Counted from the stretch's first letter, positions 16,791 to 26,593 are shown. The stretch: DNA of 64,000 bases from Mesorhizobium tamadayense (GCF_003863365.1 NZ_RQXT01000026.1:26855-90854); one strand, 5' to 3'. Notes: generated from the sequence alone by a model not told the origin. A program made the numbers and translations.

Positions 16791-18161
16791 ATGCGTATGC
16801 GTGCTGACCAGCAATTTCTTTCCAAGCCTTCGCGAACGAAGGACTGGTGCCGACGGCTATTTCCCAAATTCGGCCCCGCGGGCGGACGCATGCTCGCAAC
16901 GATCGGTAGCCTCGCCGTTGCCTTTGTTCTGCTCACCGCAGGTGCATCCCGTGCGGATGGATATACATTCGACACCGGTGACATCCTGCGCGTTTCCGTG
17001 ATCGGCGAGCAATCCTATCCGCTGGAAGTCGTGGTCGATGATCGGGGCTCGATATCACTGCCAATGTTGGGTGATATCCGAGCGCGCGGCCTCACCACCG
17101 TTGCCCTTTCGCAGGCCATTCAGCAGGCATTTCAGCAGCAGAAGCTCATCCTCGAGCCATTCGTGAAAGTGGAGATCGGCCAATACCGGCCATTTTTTAT
17201 CTCCGGAACGGTGGCCCACCCTGGATCGTATCCCTTTCAACCGGGAATAACGGTTCGCCATGCGCTTGCCATAGCAGGCGGATTTCGCGCCACGGCTGTG
17301 GGAAACACGGAGCCGGCCCTGGAAATAGCTGACCTGCGAAGCGCGCGCGCAAATCTGGCGATAGAAGAATATCGCCTGAAGGTCCGTCTCTCTCGGCTCC
17401 AGGCGGAAAGTCGACAGGATAAGTCCTTCGTTGCTCCGCCGGATCCGCCGGTCGAGTTTGGCGGGCAGTTGATCGCCGGCATCATCGCGTCCGAACAGGC
17501 GCAGCTGGACGCGCGACTTGCCGCATATCGGGATGACATTTCCTACCTCGAGACCTCGCTGGATCGGGCGAAGAAGGAAGCAGCCATGGTTGCCGCCACC
17601 CGCGACGAACGGGAAAAGACCGCGAACATCCAACTGCAAGAGCTTCAGTCTGCCCGGTCTCTGCGGGAAAAGGGCCTGATAACCAACTCGAATGTCATGA
17701 GCGCGGAAAGAGCGCATACCAGCTATCGGGCTGAACTGGCGCAGACCGAATTTCAGCAGGAACAGGCTCAGCAGGCGATGCTGAACGCGGAAAGTGAGCT
17801 GCGAAAGAAGCATCAGAGTCGTGACATGGACCTGATCGCCCAGATCCAGGACACGCAGGTCGAGCTTGGGAAGACTCAAAGTCAAATAAGATATGTTGCC
17901 GACAAGCTTCTCTTTATCTTCACTTACGGCGAGCAGAGAACCTTGGATGATCTGCAAGGTTCGGTGAAGATTTCGATTTTCAGGCGCGAGCAGAAGATCG
18001 CCCACGACATCGTCGCTGATGAAAACACGGAAGTGAGAGCTGGCGATGTCATCGAGGTATCCGTTGTGGCCAACAAGGGATTCTACGCTCCGGACTCCGG
18101 AACAATAGCATCCCCCAATGCGGCAAATCCGGCTATCCAGCCAAGCGTCGTCGGCCAATAG
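16791..18161 (+). CDS. Polysaccharide export protein, Wza/ExoF-like
   Basis: Periplasmic/outer-membrane export component of 456 aa. After a basic N-terminus a signal-type segment is visible (MLATIGSLAVAFVLLTAGASRADG). The poly-export domain follows (YTFDTGDILRVSVIGE), then a SLBB-type domain (FFISGTVAHPGSYPFQPGITVRHALAIAGG). A long coiled-coil region at residues about 240-390 is typical of ExoF-like members and bridges to the Wzz/BY-kinase partner. The start at 16791 is preferred because longer frames run through the end of the glycosyltransferase gene and a CGGAG precedes this ATG. No lipobox cysteine is seen, which fits ExoF rather than lipoprotein Wza. Confidence 0.88.
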   Translation: MRMRADQQFLSKPSRTKDWCRRLFPKFGPAGGRMLATIGSLAVAFVLLTAGASRADGYTFDTGDILRVSVIGEQSYPLEVVVDDRGSISLPMLGDIRARGLTTVALSQAIQQAFQQQKLILEPFVKVEIGQYRPFFISGTVAHPGSYPFQPGITVRHALAIAGGFRATAVGNTEPALEIADLRSARANLAIEEYRLKVRLSRLQAESRQDKSFVAPPDPPVEFGGQLIAGIIASEQAQLDARLAAYRDDISYLETSLDRAKKEAAMVAATRDEREKTANIQLQELQSARSLREKGLITNSNVMSAERAHTSYRAELAQTEFQQEQAQQAMLNAESELRKKHQSRDMDLIAQIQDTQVELGKTQSQIRYVADKLLFIFTYGEQRTLDDLQGSVKISIFRREQKIAHDIVADENTEVRAGDVIEVSVVANKGFYAPDSGTIASPNAANPAIQPSVVGQ

Positions 18162-18182
18162 CGCGACACAGATCTTCGGAAC

Positions 18183-20381
18183 TTGATCGTGATCTTTGGC
18201 GCGGCATTGACAGCCTTTGGGGCCCGTCCCCAGCGGGCGAATTCCCATGTCGAAGCCGAGCAGAGGCCGCTAAACCTCCTCCGCGCAACGGCGCGCCACA
18301 AGACGTCGCGCAGGGCCCGGCGCCGCCGCCTCATCGTCCGGTCGCGCATCCCGGGTGCAATCCTGCTCCTCCTCGCCGCTGCGCTTGCGGGAGCGGAGTT
18401 TCTGCCGCGCTCTGTTGATATCGCGACGGTCCCTGGCTGGCGCCATTTTTCCGATCCGCTGACCTTGCTGGCCGGTCCGGGCGCTCTCCCGGTTTTCATG
18501 GCGGTCGCGGCGCTGGGCTTGCTTGCTGCAGCCGTCCGCAACGCAAGGTGGAGACGGACAAGCGACTTGCCAGGCGCGTTCCCGAGCGCCGACGCCCGGT
18601 CCTCGATCCGGGAGCCGGCGCCGGGCTCGGAGCTGGCCTGCGCGTTGCGTTCCTGCAAGGCCGCGTTCGCGGGCGTCGCGGTTTTTAGCGGCGTGAGCAA
18701 CATCCTCATGCTGACCGGCGCGATGTTCATGTTGCAGGTCTACGATCGCGTGCTGCCGAGCCGCAGCGTCCCGACTCTGATCGCCATGGCGATACTGGCC
18801 GGTGTTCTGTTTGTGGGGCAGGCCGTCATCGACCTCGTGCGCGGCCGCATCATGACCCGGATCGGCGCCGAGCTGGACGAAGCGGTCGCGGGGCGCGTGT
18901 TCACCGCCGTTTCGAGGCTGCCCCTGTACATCGGCCAGCAGGGCGATGGATTGCAGCCGCAACGCGATCTCGACAGCGTCCGTACTTTTCTGTCGAGTGC
19001 CGGGCCCGGCACGCTATTCGATCTTCCGTGGCTGCCCTTTTATCTGGCGATCATCTGGAGCCTTCATCCGACCCTCGGGATAACCGCCGCTTGCGGCGCG
19101 TTCGTGCTGGTGACGCTGACGGTCGCGACCGAGATCCTTACGCGCAAGCCGATGGGCGCCGCGGTTCTGACTGCAGTGAGGCGCAACAGCTTCGCCGAGG
19201 CCAGCCGGCGCAACGCGGAGGTGCTTGCGGCGATGGGCATGGGCAAACGCCTGCACGACCACTGGCGCGAAGCGAGCCGCGAGCATCTTACGCAGCAGCA
19301 GCGTGTCAGCGATATCGTTGGCGGCTTCGGCAGCCTCGCCCGCGCCTTGCGACTGATGCTTCAGTCGGCAATGCTGGGTGTGGGCGCCTGGCTTGTGATC
19401 CAGGGTGAGGCGACTTCCGGGGTCATCATCGCCGGCTCCATCCTTGCAGGCCGTGCGCTGGCGCCCGTCGATCTTGCCATCGCCCATTGGCGCAACTTCG
19501 TGGCCGCACGCCAGAGCTGGAGCAGGCTGGCGAAGTTGCTCGCCCGGTTGCCGCAAGACGCTCAGCCGATGGCGCTTCCGGTGCCCGGCTCGAATCTGAC
19601 GGTGGAACGCATCGCGATCGCTGCGCCTGGCGCTCAACGCATCATCGTGCAAGGTGTGGAATTCAGCCTCGGCGCCGGCTCGGTGCTCGGCATCATCGGA
19701 CCAAGCGGTTCCGGCAAATCGAGCCTCGTTCGTGGGTTGGTCGGCGCTTGGCGACCACTGGCGGGCCGTATCAAGCTGGACGGCGCCGCGCTGGATCAGT
19801 GGTCGTCCGAACGCCTTGGCCGCTACATAGGTTACCTTCCGCAAGACGTCGAGCTGTTCGCGGGAACGGTCGCCGCCAATATCGCCCGCTTCGATCCTGG
19901 GGCGGACCCCCAGGCCATTGTCGCCGCCGCCCGCGCCGCGGGCGTCCATCAGTTGATCATCGGTCTTCCCAACGGTTACGAGACGCAGATCGGCGAGGGC
20001 GGAACAACGCTCTCGGCCGGCCAGCGCCAGCGCGTTGCCCTGGCGCGTGCGCTCTATGGCGATCCGTTCCTGGTGGTCCTCGACGAACCCAACTCTAATC
20101 TCGATAGTGAAGGCGAGATCGCGCTTGCCGGCGCCATCCTCGCAACCAAGGCGCGCGGCGGCATCGTAGCGATCGTGGCGCATCGGCCCAACATTCTCGG
20201 CACGGTGGATTTCCTGCTCGTGATGAAAGACGGCCAGATGCAGATGTTCGGCACGAGAGAAAGTGTTCTGTCGAAACTCTTGCCTACGTCGCAGGCCGTG
20301 ACCGCTGGCCTGCAGCCGGTTTTCAAGCTCACTCCGACTGCCGAGTTGATGACCGCCCCGGACATGGACACGGGGAAATGA
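18183..20381 (+). CDS. Type I secretion ABC transporter (PrtD-like permease/ATPase)
   Basis: Fused membrane/ATPase exporter of the type I secretion class, 732 aa. Six membrane segments (beginning AGVAVFSGVSNILMLTGAMFML, LQVYDRVLPSRS) precede an ATPase with Walker A GPSGSGKSS, signature LSAGQRQR and Walker B LVVLDEPNSNLD. There is no C39 peptidase domain. The start is probably the TTG at 18183; compared with PrtD the protein has an N-terminal extension of about 150 residues with two additional hydrophobic segments. Its stop overlaps the start of the HlyD-like gene (ATGA). The pair needs a TolC-type outer-membrane protein, not found here. The likely cargo is the repeat protein at 24454. Confidence 0.88.
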   Translation: MIVIFGAALTAFGARPQRANSHVEAEQRPLNLLRATARHKTSRRARRRRLIVRSRIPGAILLLLAAALAGAEFLPRSVDIATVPGWRHFSDPLTLLAGPGALPVFMAVAALGLLAAAVRNARWRRTSDLPGAFPSADARSSIREPAPGSELACALRSCKAAFAGVAVFSGVSNILMLTGAMFMLQVYDRVLPSRSVPTLIAMAILAGVLFVGQAVIDLVRGRIMTRIGAELDEAVAGRVFTAVSRLPLYIGQQGDGLQPQRDLDSVRTFLSSAGPGTLFDLPWLPFYLAIIWSLHPTLGITAACGAFVLVTLTVATEILTRKPMGAAVLTAVRRNSFAEASRRNAEVLAAMGMGKRLHDHWREASREHLTQQQRVSDIVGGFGSLARALRLMLQSAMLGVGAWLVIQGEATSGVIIAGSILAGRALAPVDLAIAHWRNFVAARQSWSRLAKLLARLPQDAQPMALPVPGSNLTVERIAIAAPGAQRIIVQGVEFSLGAGSVLGIIGPSGSGKSSLVRGLVGAWRPLAGRIKLDGAALDQWSSERLGRYIGYLPQDVELFAGTVAANIARFDPGADPQAIVAAARAAGVHQLIIGLPNGYETQIGEGGTTLSAGQRQRVALARALYGDPFLVVLDEPNSNLDSEGEIALAGAILATKARGGIVAIVAHRPNILGTVDFLLVMKDGQMQMFGTRESVLSKLLPTSQAVTAGLQPVFKLTPTAELMTAPDMDTGK

Positions 20382-21697
20382 CTGTTGCCCTTCCGAACAG
20401 GTCGCGTTCCAACCGGCGATCCATCCGCCGCAATCTGCTGGGCGGAATGACCATCGTCGCATTGCTCGTCGGCGGAATGGGAGTCTGGGCCGGCACGGTG
20501 GATATTTCGGGAGCAGTGATCTCACACGGCGCGGTGGTCGTCGACACCAGCGAAAAGAAAGTTCAACACCCGACCGGCGGCGTGGTCGGCAAGATTTTCG
20601 TGCGCGATGGCGACCGCGTCCGGGCCGGAGACATTCTGGTCCAGCTCAGCGACACCGTTCCGCGTGCCAGCCTGGCTTACGTGACGAAGAATCTGGATGA
20701 GCTCTATGCGCGAAAGTCCCGCCTCGAGGCCGAGCGTGACGGCAGCGAGCGGATGACGCTTGCTCCGACGCTTGTCGCGGGAATGAACGACCCTGAGGTT
20801 GCAGCCACGGTGGCCAGCGAACAACGGCTGTTCGAGCTTCGTCGCACCGAGGTGTCTGGCAACAAGGCGCGCTTGCGCGAACGCATCGAGCAACTCGGAA
20901 AGCAGATCGAGGGTTATTCGGCGCAGGAATCGGCAAAGGCGAAGGAGATCGAGCTGATCAACGACGAGCTCGTCGACATCCGCAGTCTTGTCGAAATGAG
21001 GCTCACCCTCAAGTCGAAGCTGACCGAATATGAACGCGAGGCGACACGCATCGAGGGTGAACGGGCGCAAGTTGTGTCCAGCATAGCGCAGGCAAAGGGG
21101 GCGATCGCCGAAGTCGAGCTCCAGATCCTGCAGCTCGACAAGGAGTTTTCCAGCGAGACCGGGAGCGAATTGCGCGAGGTCGAAGCCAAGATCGCCGAGT
21201 TCGAGGAGCGAAAGGTCACCGCGGAGGACCAGCTGTCGCGCATCGATATTCGTGCCCCCGCCAGCGGCACGGTCCATCAATCCTCAATCCATACCTTGGG
21301 TGGCGTGATCGGCGCGGGGGAGCCGATCATGCTGATCGTGCCCGACACCGACACTCTCGCGGTCGAGGTGAAGGCCGCACCCCAGGACATCGACCAGCTC
21401 TTGATCGGTCAGCGCGCGCTTCTTCGCTTCACCGCCTTCAACGTCCGCACCACGCCCGAAACGGAAGGTGTGGTCTCCATGATCGCGGCCGACGTGACGC
21501 GCGATCAGCACACCAACGAAATCTACTACGCGGTGCGCATCACGCCCGACCCGAAGGATTTTAAGAAGCTCGGCCCCGTCTCGCTCGTTCCGGGCATGCC
21601 GGTGGAAGCGTTCATACGGACTGGCGACCGCAAGGTGCTTTCATACCTGATGAAGCCTTTGACGGACCAGATGATGCGTGCGTTCAGGGACCAGTAG
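20378..21697 (+). CDS. HlyD family membrane fusion protein (PrtE-like)
   Basis: Periplasmic adaptor of a type I secretion system, 439 aa. One N-terminal membrane anchor (MTIVALLVGGMGVWAGTVD) is followed by a biotinyl-lipoyl half (HPTGGVVGKIFVRDGDRV), a long alpha-helical hairpin at residues about 90-280, the second lipoyl half (RIDIRAPASGTVH), and the beta-barrel domain ending SLVPGMPVEAFIRTG, characteristic of the PrtE/HlyD C-terminal signature. It overlaps the ABC exporter gene by four bases (ATGA), implying translational coupling. Confidence 0.92.
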   Translation: MTVALPNRSRSNRRSIRRNLLGGMTIVALLVGGMGVWAGTVDISGAVISHGAVVVDTSEKKVQHPTGGVVGKIFVRDGDRVRAGDILVQLSDTVPRASLAYVTKNLDELYARKSRLEAERDGSERMTLAPTLVAGMNDPEVAATVASEQRLFELRRTEVSGNKARLRERIEQLGKQIEGYSAQESAKAKEIELINDELVDIRSLVEMRLTLKSKLTEYEREATRIEGERAQVVSSIAQAKGAIAEVELQILQLDKEFSSETGSELREVEAKIAEFEERKVTAEDQLSRIDIRAPASGTVHQSSIHTLGGVIGAGEPIMLIVPDTDTLAVEVKAAPQDIDQLLIGQRALLRFTAFNVRTTPETEGVVSMIAADVTRDQHTNEIYYAVRITPDPKDFKKLGPVSLVPGMPVEAFIRTGDRKVLSYLMKPLTDQMMRAFRDQ

Positions 21698-21763
21698 GCA
21701 CGCCGCAGCTTGTCGTACGGGTCGCTGCAATCTTCTCACCTGTGGCGAGGGAGACCTATCAAG

Positions 21764-22711
21764 ATGGCAACAGAGCTGAAACCTCCGATCTTTCTGATTG
21801 GCAACTACCGGTCGGGCACCACCATCACGCAGAAATTGATGGGGCTGCACCCGGATGTCGTTACCTGGTACGAACCAAAAACATTGTGGCTCTATGCCGA
21901 TCCGGCACGGCGTCATGACGAATTTGTCAAAGCCGACGCGACCGAAAAGGTCGTCCGTTACATTCGCAACCGGTTCCTCGAATATCAGTTGCGGCACGGC
22001 AATCGGCAAATCATGGAAAATACGCCCGCCAATGTTTTGCGCGTGCCATTTATCCATCAGATCTTTCCGGAGGCTATATTTCTATATATCTCGAGGAATC
22101 CCTTCTCTTATATCAGCTCCATGGAGCTTAAATGGCAGCGTCCAAAGAGTTTTAAAGGTCTCCTGAGGCTGTTGAAAGACACGCCGGTCACGCAAGTTCA
22201 TTATTACGCGGGAGATGTTATAAAGCAGATAGTCACCAAAAGGATACTGCGAAGAAAATACACATCGATCTATGGGCCGCGTTACAAGGGAATAGATCGG
22301 GATTTGCAGGAGCATGAAAAACTGACGGTGATCGCGCGCCAGTGGGCGCGCGGCAATCGAATGGCCCGAGAAGATCTCGCCAGGCTAGTCAACGGCCGCG
22401 TATTCTCGTTCCGCTATGAGGATCTCATCCAGGATCCCGAGCGGGTTCTGCGGGGCATATTTGAGCATTGTGGCCTGGACTGCGATGACCGCATCGTGTG
22501 CGCAGCGAAAGAGATGATCGATCCCGGCCGCCAGCAGAAGTGGCTCCGCCTGGATCCGAGCCAACTGGCAGCGATCATCCCGGAGGTCCGGGATGAGATG
22601 GGGTTCTACCACTACGAGATCCCGTCCCTTCTCGTTGAACAGGGCTCGCGGCCAACGCGACCTCCATTGTCGTTTCAGCACGGCCATCCGGATATTCCGT
22701 CCTCCCGCTGA
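21764..22711 (+). CDS. Sulfotransferase family protein
   Basis: PAPS-dependent sulfotransferase-type protein of 315 aa. The 5'-phosphosulfate-binding loop is NYRSGTTITQKLM near the N-terminus and the 3'-phosphate-binding segment is YISRNPFSYISS. The start at 21764 is preceded by GAGGGAGA. It probably sulfates a sugar of the exported polysaccharide or its lipid-linked intermediate; the acceptor is not readable. The stretch 22060-22320 is noticeably richer in A/T than the surrounding genes, which suggests more recent acquisition. No PAPS synthesis genes lie nearby. Confidence 0.85.
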   Translation: MATELKPPIFLIGNYRSGTTITQKLMGLHPDVVTWYEPKTLWLYADPARRHDEFVKADATEKVVRYIRNRFLEYQLRHGNRQIMENTPANVLRVPFIHQIFPEAIFLYISRNPFSYISSMELKWQRPKSFKGLLRLLKDTPVTQVHYYAGDVIKQIVTKRILRRKYTSIYGPRYKGIDRDLQEHEKLTVIARQWARGNRMAREDLARLVNGRVFSFRYEDLIQDPERVLRGIFEHCGLDCDDRIVCAAKEMIDPGRQQKWLRLDPSQLAAIIPEVRDEMGFYHYEIPSLLVEQGSRPTRPPLSFQHGHPDIPSSR

Positions 22712-22777
22712 GCGGGGAGATGCATTGGCTGCCCGCTTTGATCGGTCGAATAAGCAACCAGGCAAGTGGAGAGAGGC

Positions 22778-24283
22778 GTGAGCAACAACCGGCGCGGGCT
22801 GGCAAAACACAGCGTCATAGGCATGTTTTGGACGGCCCTGTCCATGGGTGCCCTCGCTGTCGCGGAGCTTGTCGCTCTCGTCATTCTGGCCCGGCTGCTC
22901 TCGCCCAACGAGTTCGGCCTTTACTCCGCAGCACTCATCATCATCAAATTTTCAGCCATCTTCCAGGGACTTGGCATTACCCCAGCGATCGTGCAGCGGC
23001 CGCAGCTGGAGGAGCGGCATCTTCGCGCCGGATTCACCCTGTCGTGCTTGCTCGGCGTCGCTGTATCGGCGCTGGTCTGGGCGATGGCACCCGCCATTGC
23101 CGGCCTGCTTCGGCTTGCCGATCTGGCGCCCGTCGTGCGTGCGATCTGTTTCGTGTTTCTTTTTCAAGGGGCTTCCATGGTGGCTTTGGCCACCGCCCAG
23201 CGCGCGCTGCGGTTCCGTTGGCTCGCCCTCATCGACGCCTGTGCCTTTGCAGTGGGCTACGTCGTTGCCGGCCCGATCCTGGCTTGGCTCGGCTTCGGCA
23301 TCTGGGCGCTTGTCGGCGCGCTCCTGATCCAGCAATTCATCCGCATGATCGTGCTGCTCGCCGGCCAGCCGCATCCGATGCGGCCCCTGCTGGAGTGGCG
23401 CGCCATCGTCGAACTGCTCTATTTCGGAAGCGGCTTCACCATTGCCCGGGTATGCAATTACCTCGCCACCCAGGCGGACAGGCTGGTCGTGGGCCGCTGG
23501 CTCGGCGCCGATGCGCTCGGCCTCTACGGCCTGTCGTCACAGCTCATGACGGCGCCGGCGGTCATCGTCGGCCAGGTTCTCGATCGCGTGCTGTTCCCGA
23601 CCATGGCGCTGGTCCAGGAGCAACCCGCGCGGCTTGCGCGCGCCTATCGCGGCGCGGTCGCGGGTTGCGCCCTGCTCGTCCTGCCAGCCAGCGTGGTCGT
23701 GGCGATCGTCGCGCCCGAACTGGTTAAGGTCATTCTCGGACGGGGATGGATAGGCGTTGTCGCGCCGCTCCAGATCCTGGCGTTCGGCATGCTGTTCCGC
23801 ACGAGCTACAAGCTCAGCGATTCCGTCTCGCGCGCGACGGGCACCGTCTACGCTCGCGCCTGGCGCCAGGCCGTCTTCACCATCGGTGTCTTCGCAGGCT
23901 CCCTCATCGGGCAACTCTGGGGCATTGAAGGCGTGGCATTCGGCGTCGGAGCAGCCTTCGGGGTCAATTTCTTCCTCATGGCGCAGTTAAGCCTTCGCGT
24001 GACCGGGATGACGTGGGCGGATTTCTTCCTGGCGCATCTGCCTGGCCTCGCGCTCGCGGGCGTTGTCGGAACGAGCGCCTGGGCATTCGTGGGGTGGCTG
24101 CGCGCCATCCAGCTATCTCCTCTTCCGCTGCTTATCGATACGGCCTTGCTGGCGTCTGTCGGGGGCCTGCTGCTGTGCTGGCTGCTGCCGTCGCTGTTCC
24201 TTGGGCGGGAAGGCCTGTCACTGCTGCGCTTGCTCGCGGCAGTGGTGCCCGCGTGGCCGAGGATGAAGCAGGCAACGGACTGA
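22778..24283 (+). CDS. Wzx-type oligosaccharide flippase (MOP superfamily)
   Basis: Polytopic inner-membrane protein of about 501 aa with some 12-14 hydrophobic segments, beginning AKHSVIGMFWTALSMGALAVAELVALV-type and containing LARLLSPNEFGLYSAAL, the characteristic start of MOP/RfbX flippases. It should move the lipid-linked repeat unit across the membrane for polymerisation by the Wzy-type protein at 31209. The start is taken as GTG 22778 because GGAGAGAGG precedes it; a GTG four codons upstream is also possible. Confidence 0.88.
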   Translation: MSNNRRGLAKHSVIGMFWTALSMGALAVAELVALVILARLLSPNEFGLYSAALIIIKFSAIFQGLGITPAIVQRPQLEERHLRAGFTLSCLLGVAVSALVWAMAPAIAGLLRLADLAPVVRAICFVFLFQGASMVALATAQRALRFRWLALIDACAFAVGYVVAGPILAWLGFGIWALVGALLIQQFIRMIVLLAGQPHPMRPLLEWRAIVELLYFGSGFTIARVCNYLATQADRLVVGRWLGADALGLYGLSSQLMTAPAVIVGQVLDRVLFPTMALVQEQPARLARAYRGAVAGCALLVLPASVVVAIVAPELVKVILGRGWIGVVAPLQILAFGMLFRTSYKLSDSVSRATGTVYARAWRQAVFTIGVFAGSLIGQLWGIEGVAFGVGAAFGVNFFLMAQLSLRVTGMTWADFFLAHLPGLALAGVVGTSAWAFVGWLRAIQLSPLPLLIDTALLASVGGLLLCWLLPSLFLGREGLSLLRLLAAVVPAWPRMKQATD

Positions 24284-24453
24284 TCGAGGACGCAACTCGA
24301 CGTTTGTACTGATCGCCCGGTCAGGAATTTCCGGCATGCCTTTCACGCGCAACGTCACCACTGCCGTGCTCGATTTTGGTGCCGACGGTGACGCCCGGTC
24401 GGGCACGCGGAGATTGCGTTCTTAGTCGAGGGAAATGGGGAGGGAGACTTGTC

Positions 24454-26466
24454 ATGGCTGAACTGTTCGAAACAAGGGTGACGACCGCAGGCGACGATGT
24501 GGAGGAGAAAGGCTCCGGCTCGATTTCGACCAACATCAACGACCTGGAGTTGGGTTATGACAGCAGCACCCGCCAAACGGTCGGCCTCCGCTTTACCGGC
24601 ATCGATATCCCGCAAGGCGCCATCATCACCAGCGCCTACATCCAATTCCAGGCCAACGAGGTGAAGACGGACGCAACCTCTGTGCTGATCAAGGGCGAAG
24701 ATACCGACGACGCAAACGCCTTCACCAGCGTCAGCTTCAACGTGTCGTCAAGGGCGACCACCGACGCGTCGACGGCCTGGGTCCCGGACCCCTGGACCAC
24801 GATAGGCGAACAGGGCCTGGCCGAGCGCACGCCCGACCTCTCGGCGATCGTTCAGGAGATCGTCAACCGCTCGGGCTGGGCGGCGCTCAACGACATGGCG
24901 TTCCTGATCACCGGCACCGGCACGCGCACGGCCGATTCATACGAGTACAATCCCGCTGGCGCGCCGCTGCTGCACATCGAATATATCCTGCCCGGATCCG
25001 GCAACCCGGTGGTCTTCAACACACCCGCCGATGCCGACGCCACGACCAACCAGATCGCCGAGCTCGCCGCGGCAGGGGCACCCACCGGGATCACCGCTTC
25101 TGCCACGGATCCCGACGCCGGCGCGACCGTCACCTACAGCCTCAACGATTCGCGTTTCGCTATTAATTCCAGCACCGGCGTCATCACCCGCTCGGCCTCC
25201 GGCACGCTCGACTTCGAGACCCAGTCGTCGATCAATCTGACGGTGACGGCAACCTCTTCCGACGGCAGCAAGGCCAATCAGGCATTCACCCTTGCCGTCC
25301 TCAACAGCCCGGAGCCGGTCGCCTTCAATACTCCGCCCGATGCCAACACCGCGGCCAACCAAATCCTCCAGAATGCCGCGGCCGGCACGGCGGTCGGCAT
25401 CACCGCCTCGGCCAAGGATCCCGATGCCGGTTCGACGGTCACCTACACGATCGATGACGCACGCTTTGCCATCAACTCCAGCACCGGAGTCATCACGCGA
25501 TCGAGCGCGGGCACGCTCAATGCCCAATCCGAACCGTCGGTCAACCTCCACGTCACAGCCACCTCGTCCGACGGAAGCTTCGACACTCATACCTTCAAGG
25601 TTGACGTCACCGGTGGCGGCCAGTTGCCGACATCAGTGACCTTGGCCCATACCATCCTGACCTCGCAGTGGTCGCCGCCGAGCCCCGACCCCACGGATAT
25701 TGTCTATATCTCTCACCTTGGCACACTGCTGGTTGCTGACAGCGAAGTCGACGAGATGTCGATTTTTACCGGCAAGAATCTCTACCAGATGAATCTGAAC
25801 GGCACCCTGGCGGGCACGCTCACCACCATCAGCTTTTCCGATGAGCCGGCCGGGATCGCCTATAACCCTGCGAACCACCATCTGTTCTTTGCGGACGACA
25901 CCGGCACGAAGAGCGTGTACGAGCTCAACCCCGGGTCAGACGGGCTTTACAACACGGTCGACGATAAAGTGACCTCGTTCAAGACGTCCGCATTCGGCAG
26001 TTCGGACCCGGAAAGCCTTGCCTATGACACAAACCGTGGCGTGCTGTATCTCGCGGATGGCTCAACGCAGACGATCTACACCATCGCTCCGGGCCAGAAC
26101 GGCAGATTCGACGGCGTCCCGAGCACGGGCGGCGACGATGTCGTGACGAGTTTTTCCGCACGATCGCTCGGAACCCCTTCCGACGAGAGCATTGCGTACG
26201 ACCCGGTCCACGACCTCCTTTACATCATCCAGTCGCGGTACTCGGTAGCAATGGTGACGCCGACCGGGGAGCTGTTGGGCACGCTCGACATCTCCGCCGC
26301 CAACGCGAAAAAGCCTGCGGGGCTTGCGCTGGCGCCGAGCAGCGACGATCCGAGCCACCAAATGAGCCTCTATATCGTCGATCGCGGTGTGGACAACGAC
26401 TCGCATCCGACCGAGAACGACGGCAAGATCTATGAATTCCATTTGAACGATTGGCTGCTCGCCTGA
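24454..26466 (+). CDS. Cadherin-like repeat and beta-propeller protein, probable type I secretion substrate
   Basis: A 670-aa acidic protein with no N-terminal signal peptide; start ATG 24454 follows GGGGAGGGAGA. Residues about 1-180 resemble DNRLRE/CBM96-like carbohydrate-binding modules (R..ADSYEYNPAGAPLLHIEY). Two cadherin-like modules of about 97 residues follow at about 187-390, each with GITASA.DPDAG.TVTY and RFAINSSTGVITRS. Residues about 395-665 look like a beta-propeller with YNPANHHLFFADD- and YDTNRGVLYLAD-type blades. The C-terminus IYEFHLNDWLLA is hydrophobic, as in type I signals. No GGxGxD RTX nonapeptides were found. With the PrtD/PrtE pair nearby, secretion by that system is the best guess, perhaps as an adhesin or polysaccharide-binding surface protein. 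Confidence 0.75.
   Translation: MAELFETRVTTAGDDVEEKGSGSISTNINDLELGYDSSTRQTVGLRFTGIDIPQGAIITSAYIQFQANEVKTDATSVLIKGEDTDDANAFTSVSFNVSSRATTDASTAWVPDPWTTIGEQGLAERTPDLSAIVQEIVNRSGWAALNDMAFLITGTGTRTADSYEYNPAGAPLLHIEYILPGSGNPVVFNTPADADATTNQIAELAAAGAPTGITASATDPDAGATVTYSLNDSRFAINSSTGVITRSASGTLDFETQSSINLTVTATSSDGSKANQAFTLAVLNSPEPVAFNTPPDANTAANQILQNAAAGTAVGITASAKDPDAGSTVTYTIDDARFAINSSTGVITRSSAGTLNAQSEPSVNLHVTATSSDGSFDTHTFKVDVTGGGQLPTSVTLAHTILTSQWSPPSPDPTDIVYISHLGTLLVADSEVDEMSIFTGKNLYQMNLNGTLAGTLTTISFSDEPAGIAYNPANHHLFFADDTGTKSVYELNPGSDGLYNTVDDKVTSFKTSAFGSSDPESLAYDTNRGVLYLADGSTQTIYTIAPGQNGRFDGVPSTGGDDVVTSFSARSLGTPSDESIAYDPVHDLLYIIQSRYSVAMVTPTGELLGTLDISAANAKKPAGLALAPSSDDPSHQMSLYIVDRGVDNDSHPTENDGKIYEFHLNDWLLA
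25012..25610 (+). repeat. Tandem duplicated cadherin-like modules
   Basis: Two adjoining units of roughly 290-300 bp (about 25012-25305 and 25306-25610) encode near-equivalent modules. DNA similarity is obvious around GGATCCCGA.GCCGG and the block encoding INSSTGVITRS. They result from an internal duplication within the gene at 24454. Confidence 0.8.
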
Positions 26467-26593
26467 TCTGACGAGGGGGCGATCGAGGGGGGGCGATTTC
26501 GGCCGGCCGAAGGAGGACCCTTCGGCTCGGCCGGCTCGGCCCTGCAGGCGTCAGGCTGATCCCCGCCGACAAACAATACCCCGACAAACAAAT

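Noticed and set aside
24454..26466. RTX toxin or calcium-binding nonapeptide protein
   Set aside because: No GGxGxDxUx repeats; the Asp/Gly-rich pattern belongs to cadherin-like and propeller modules.
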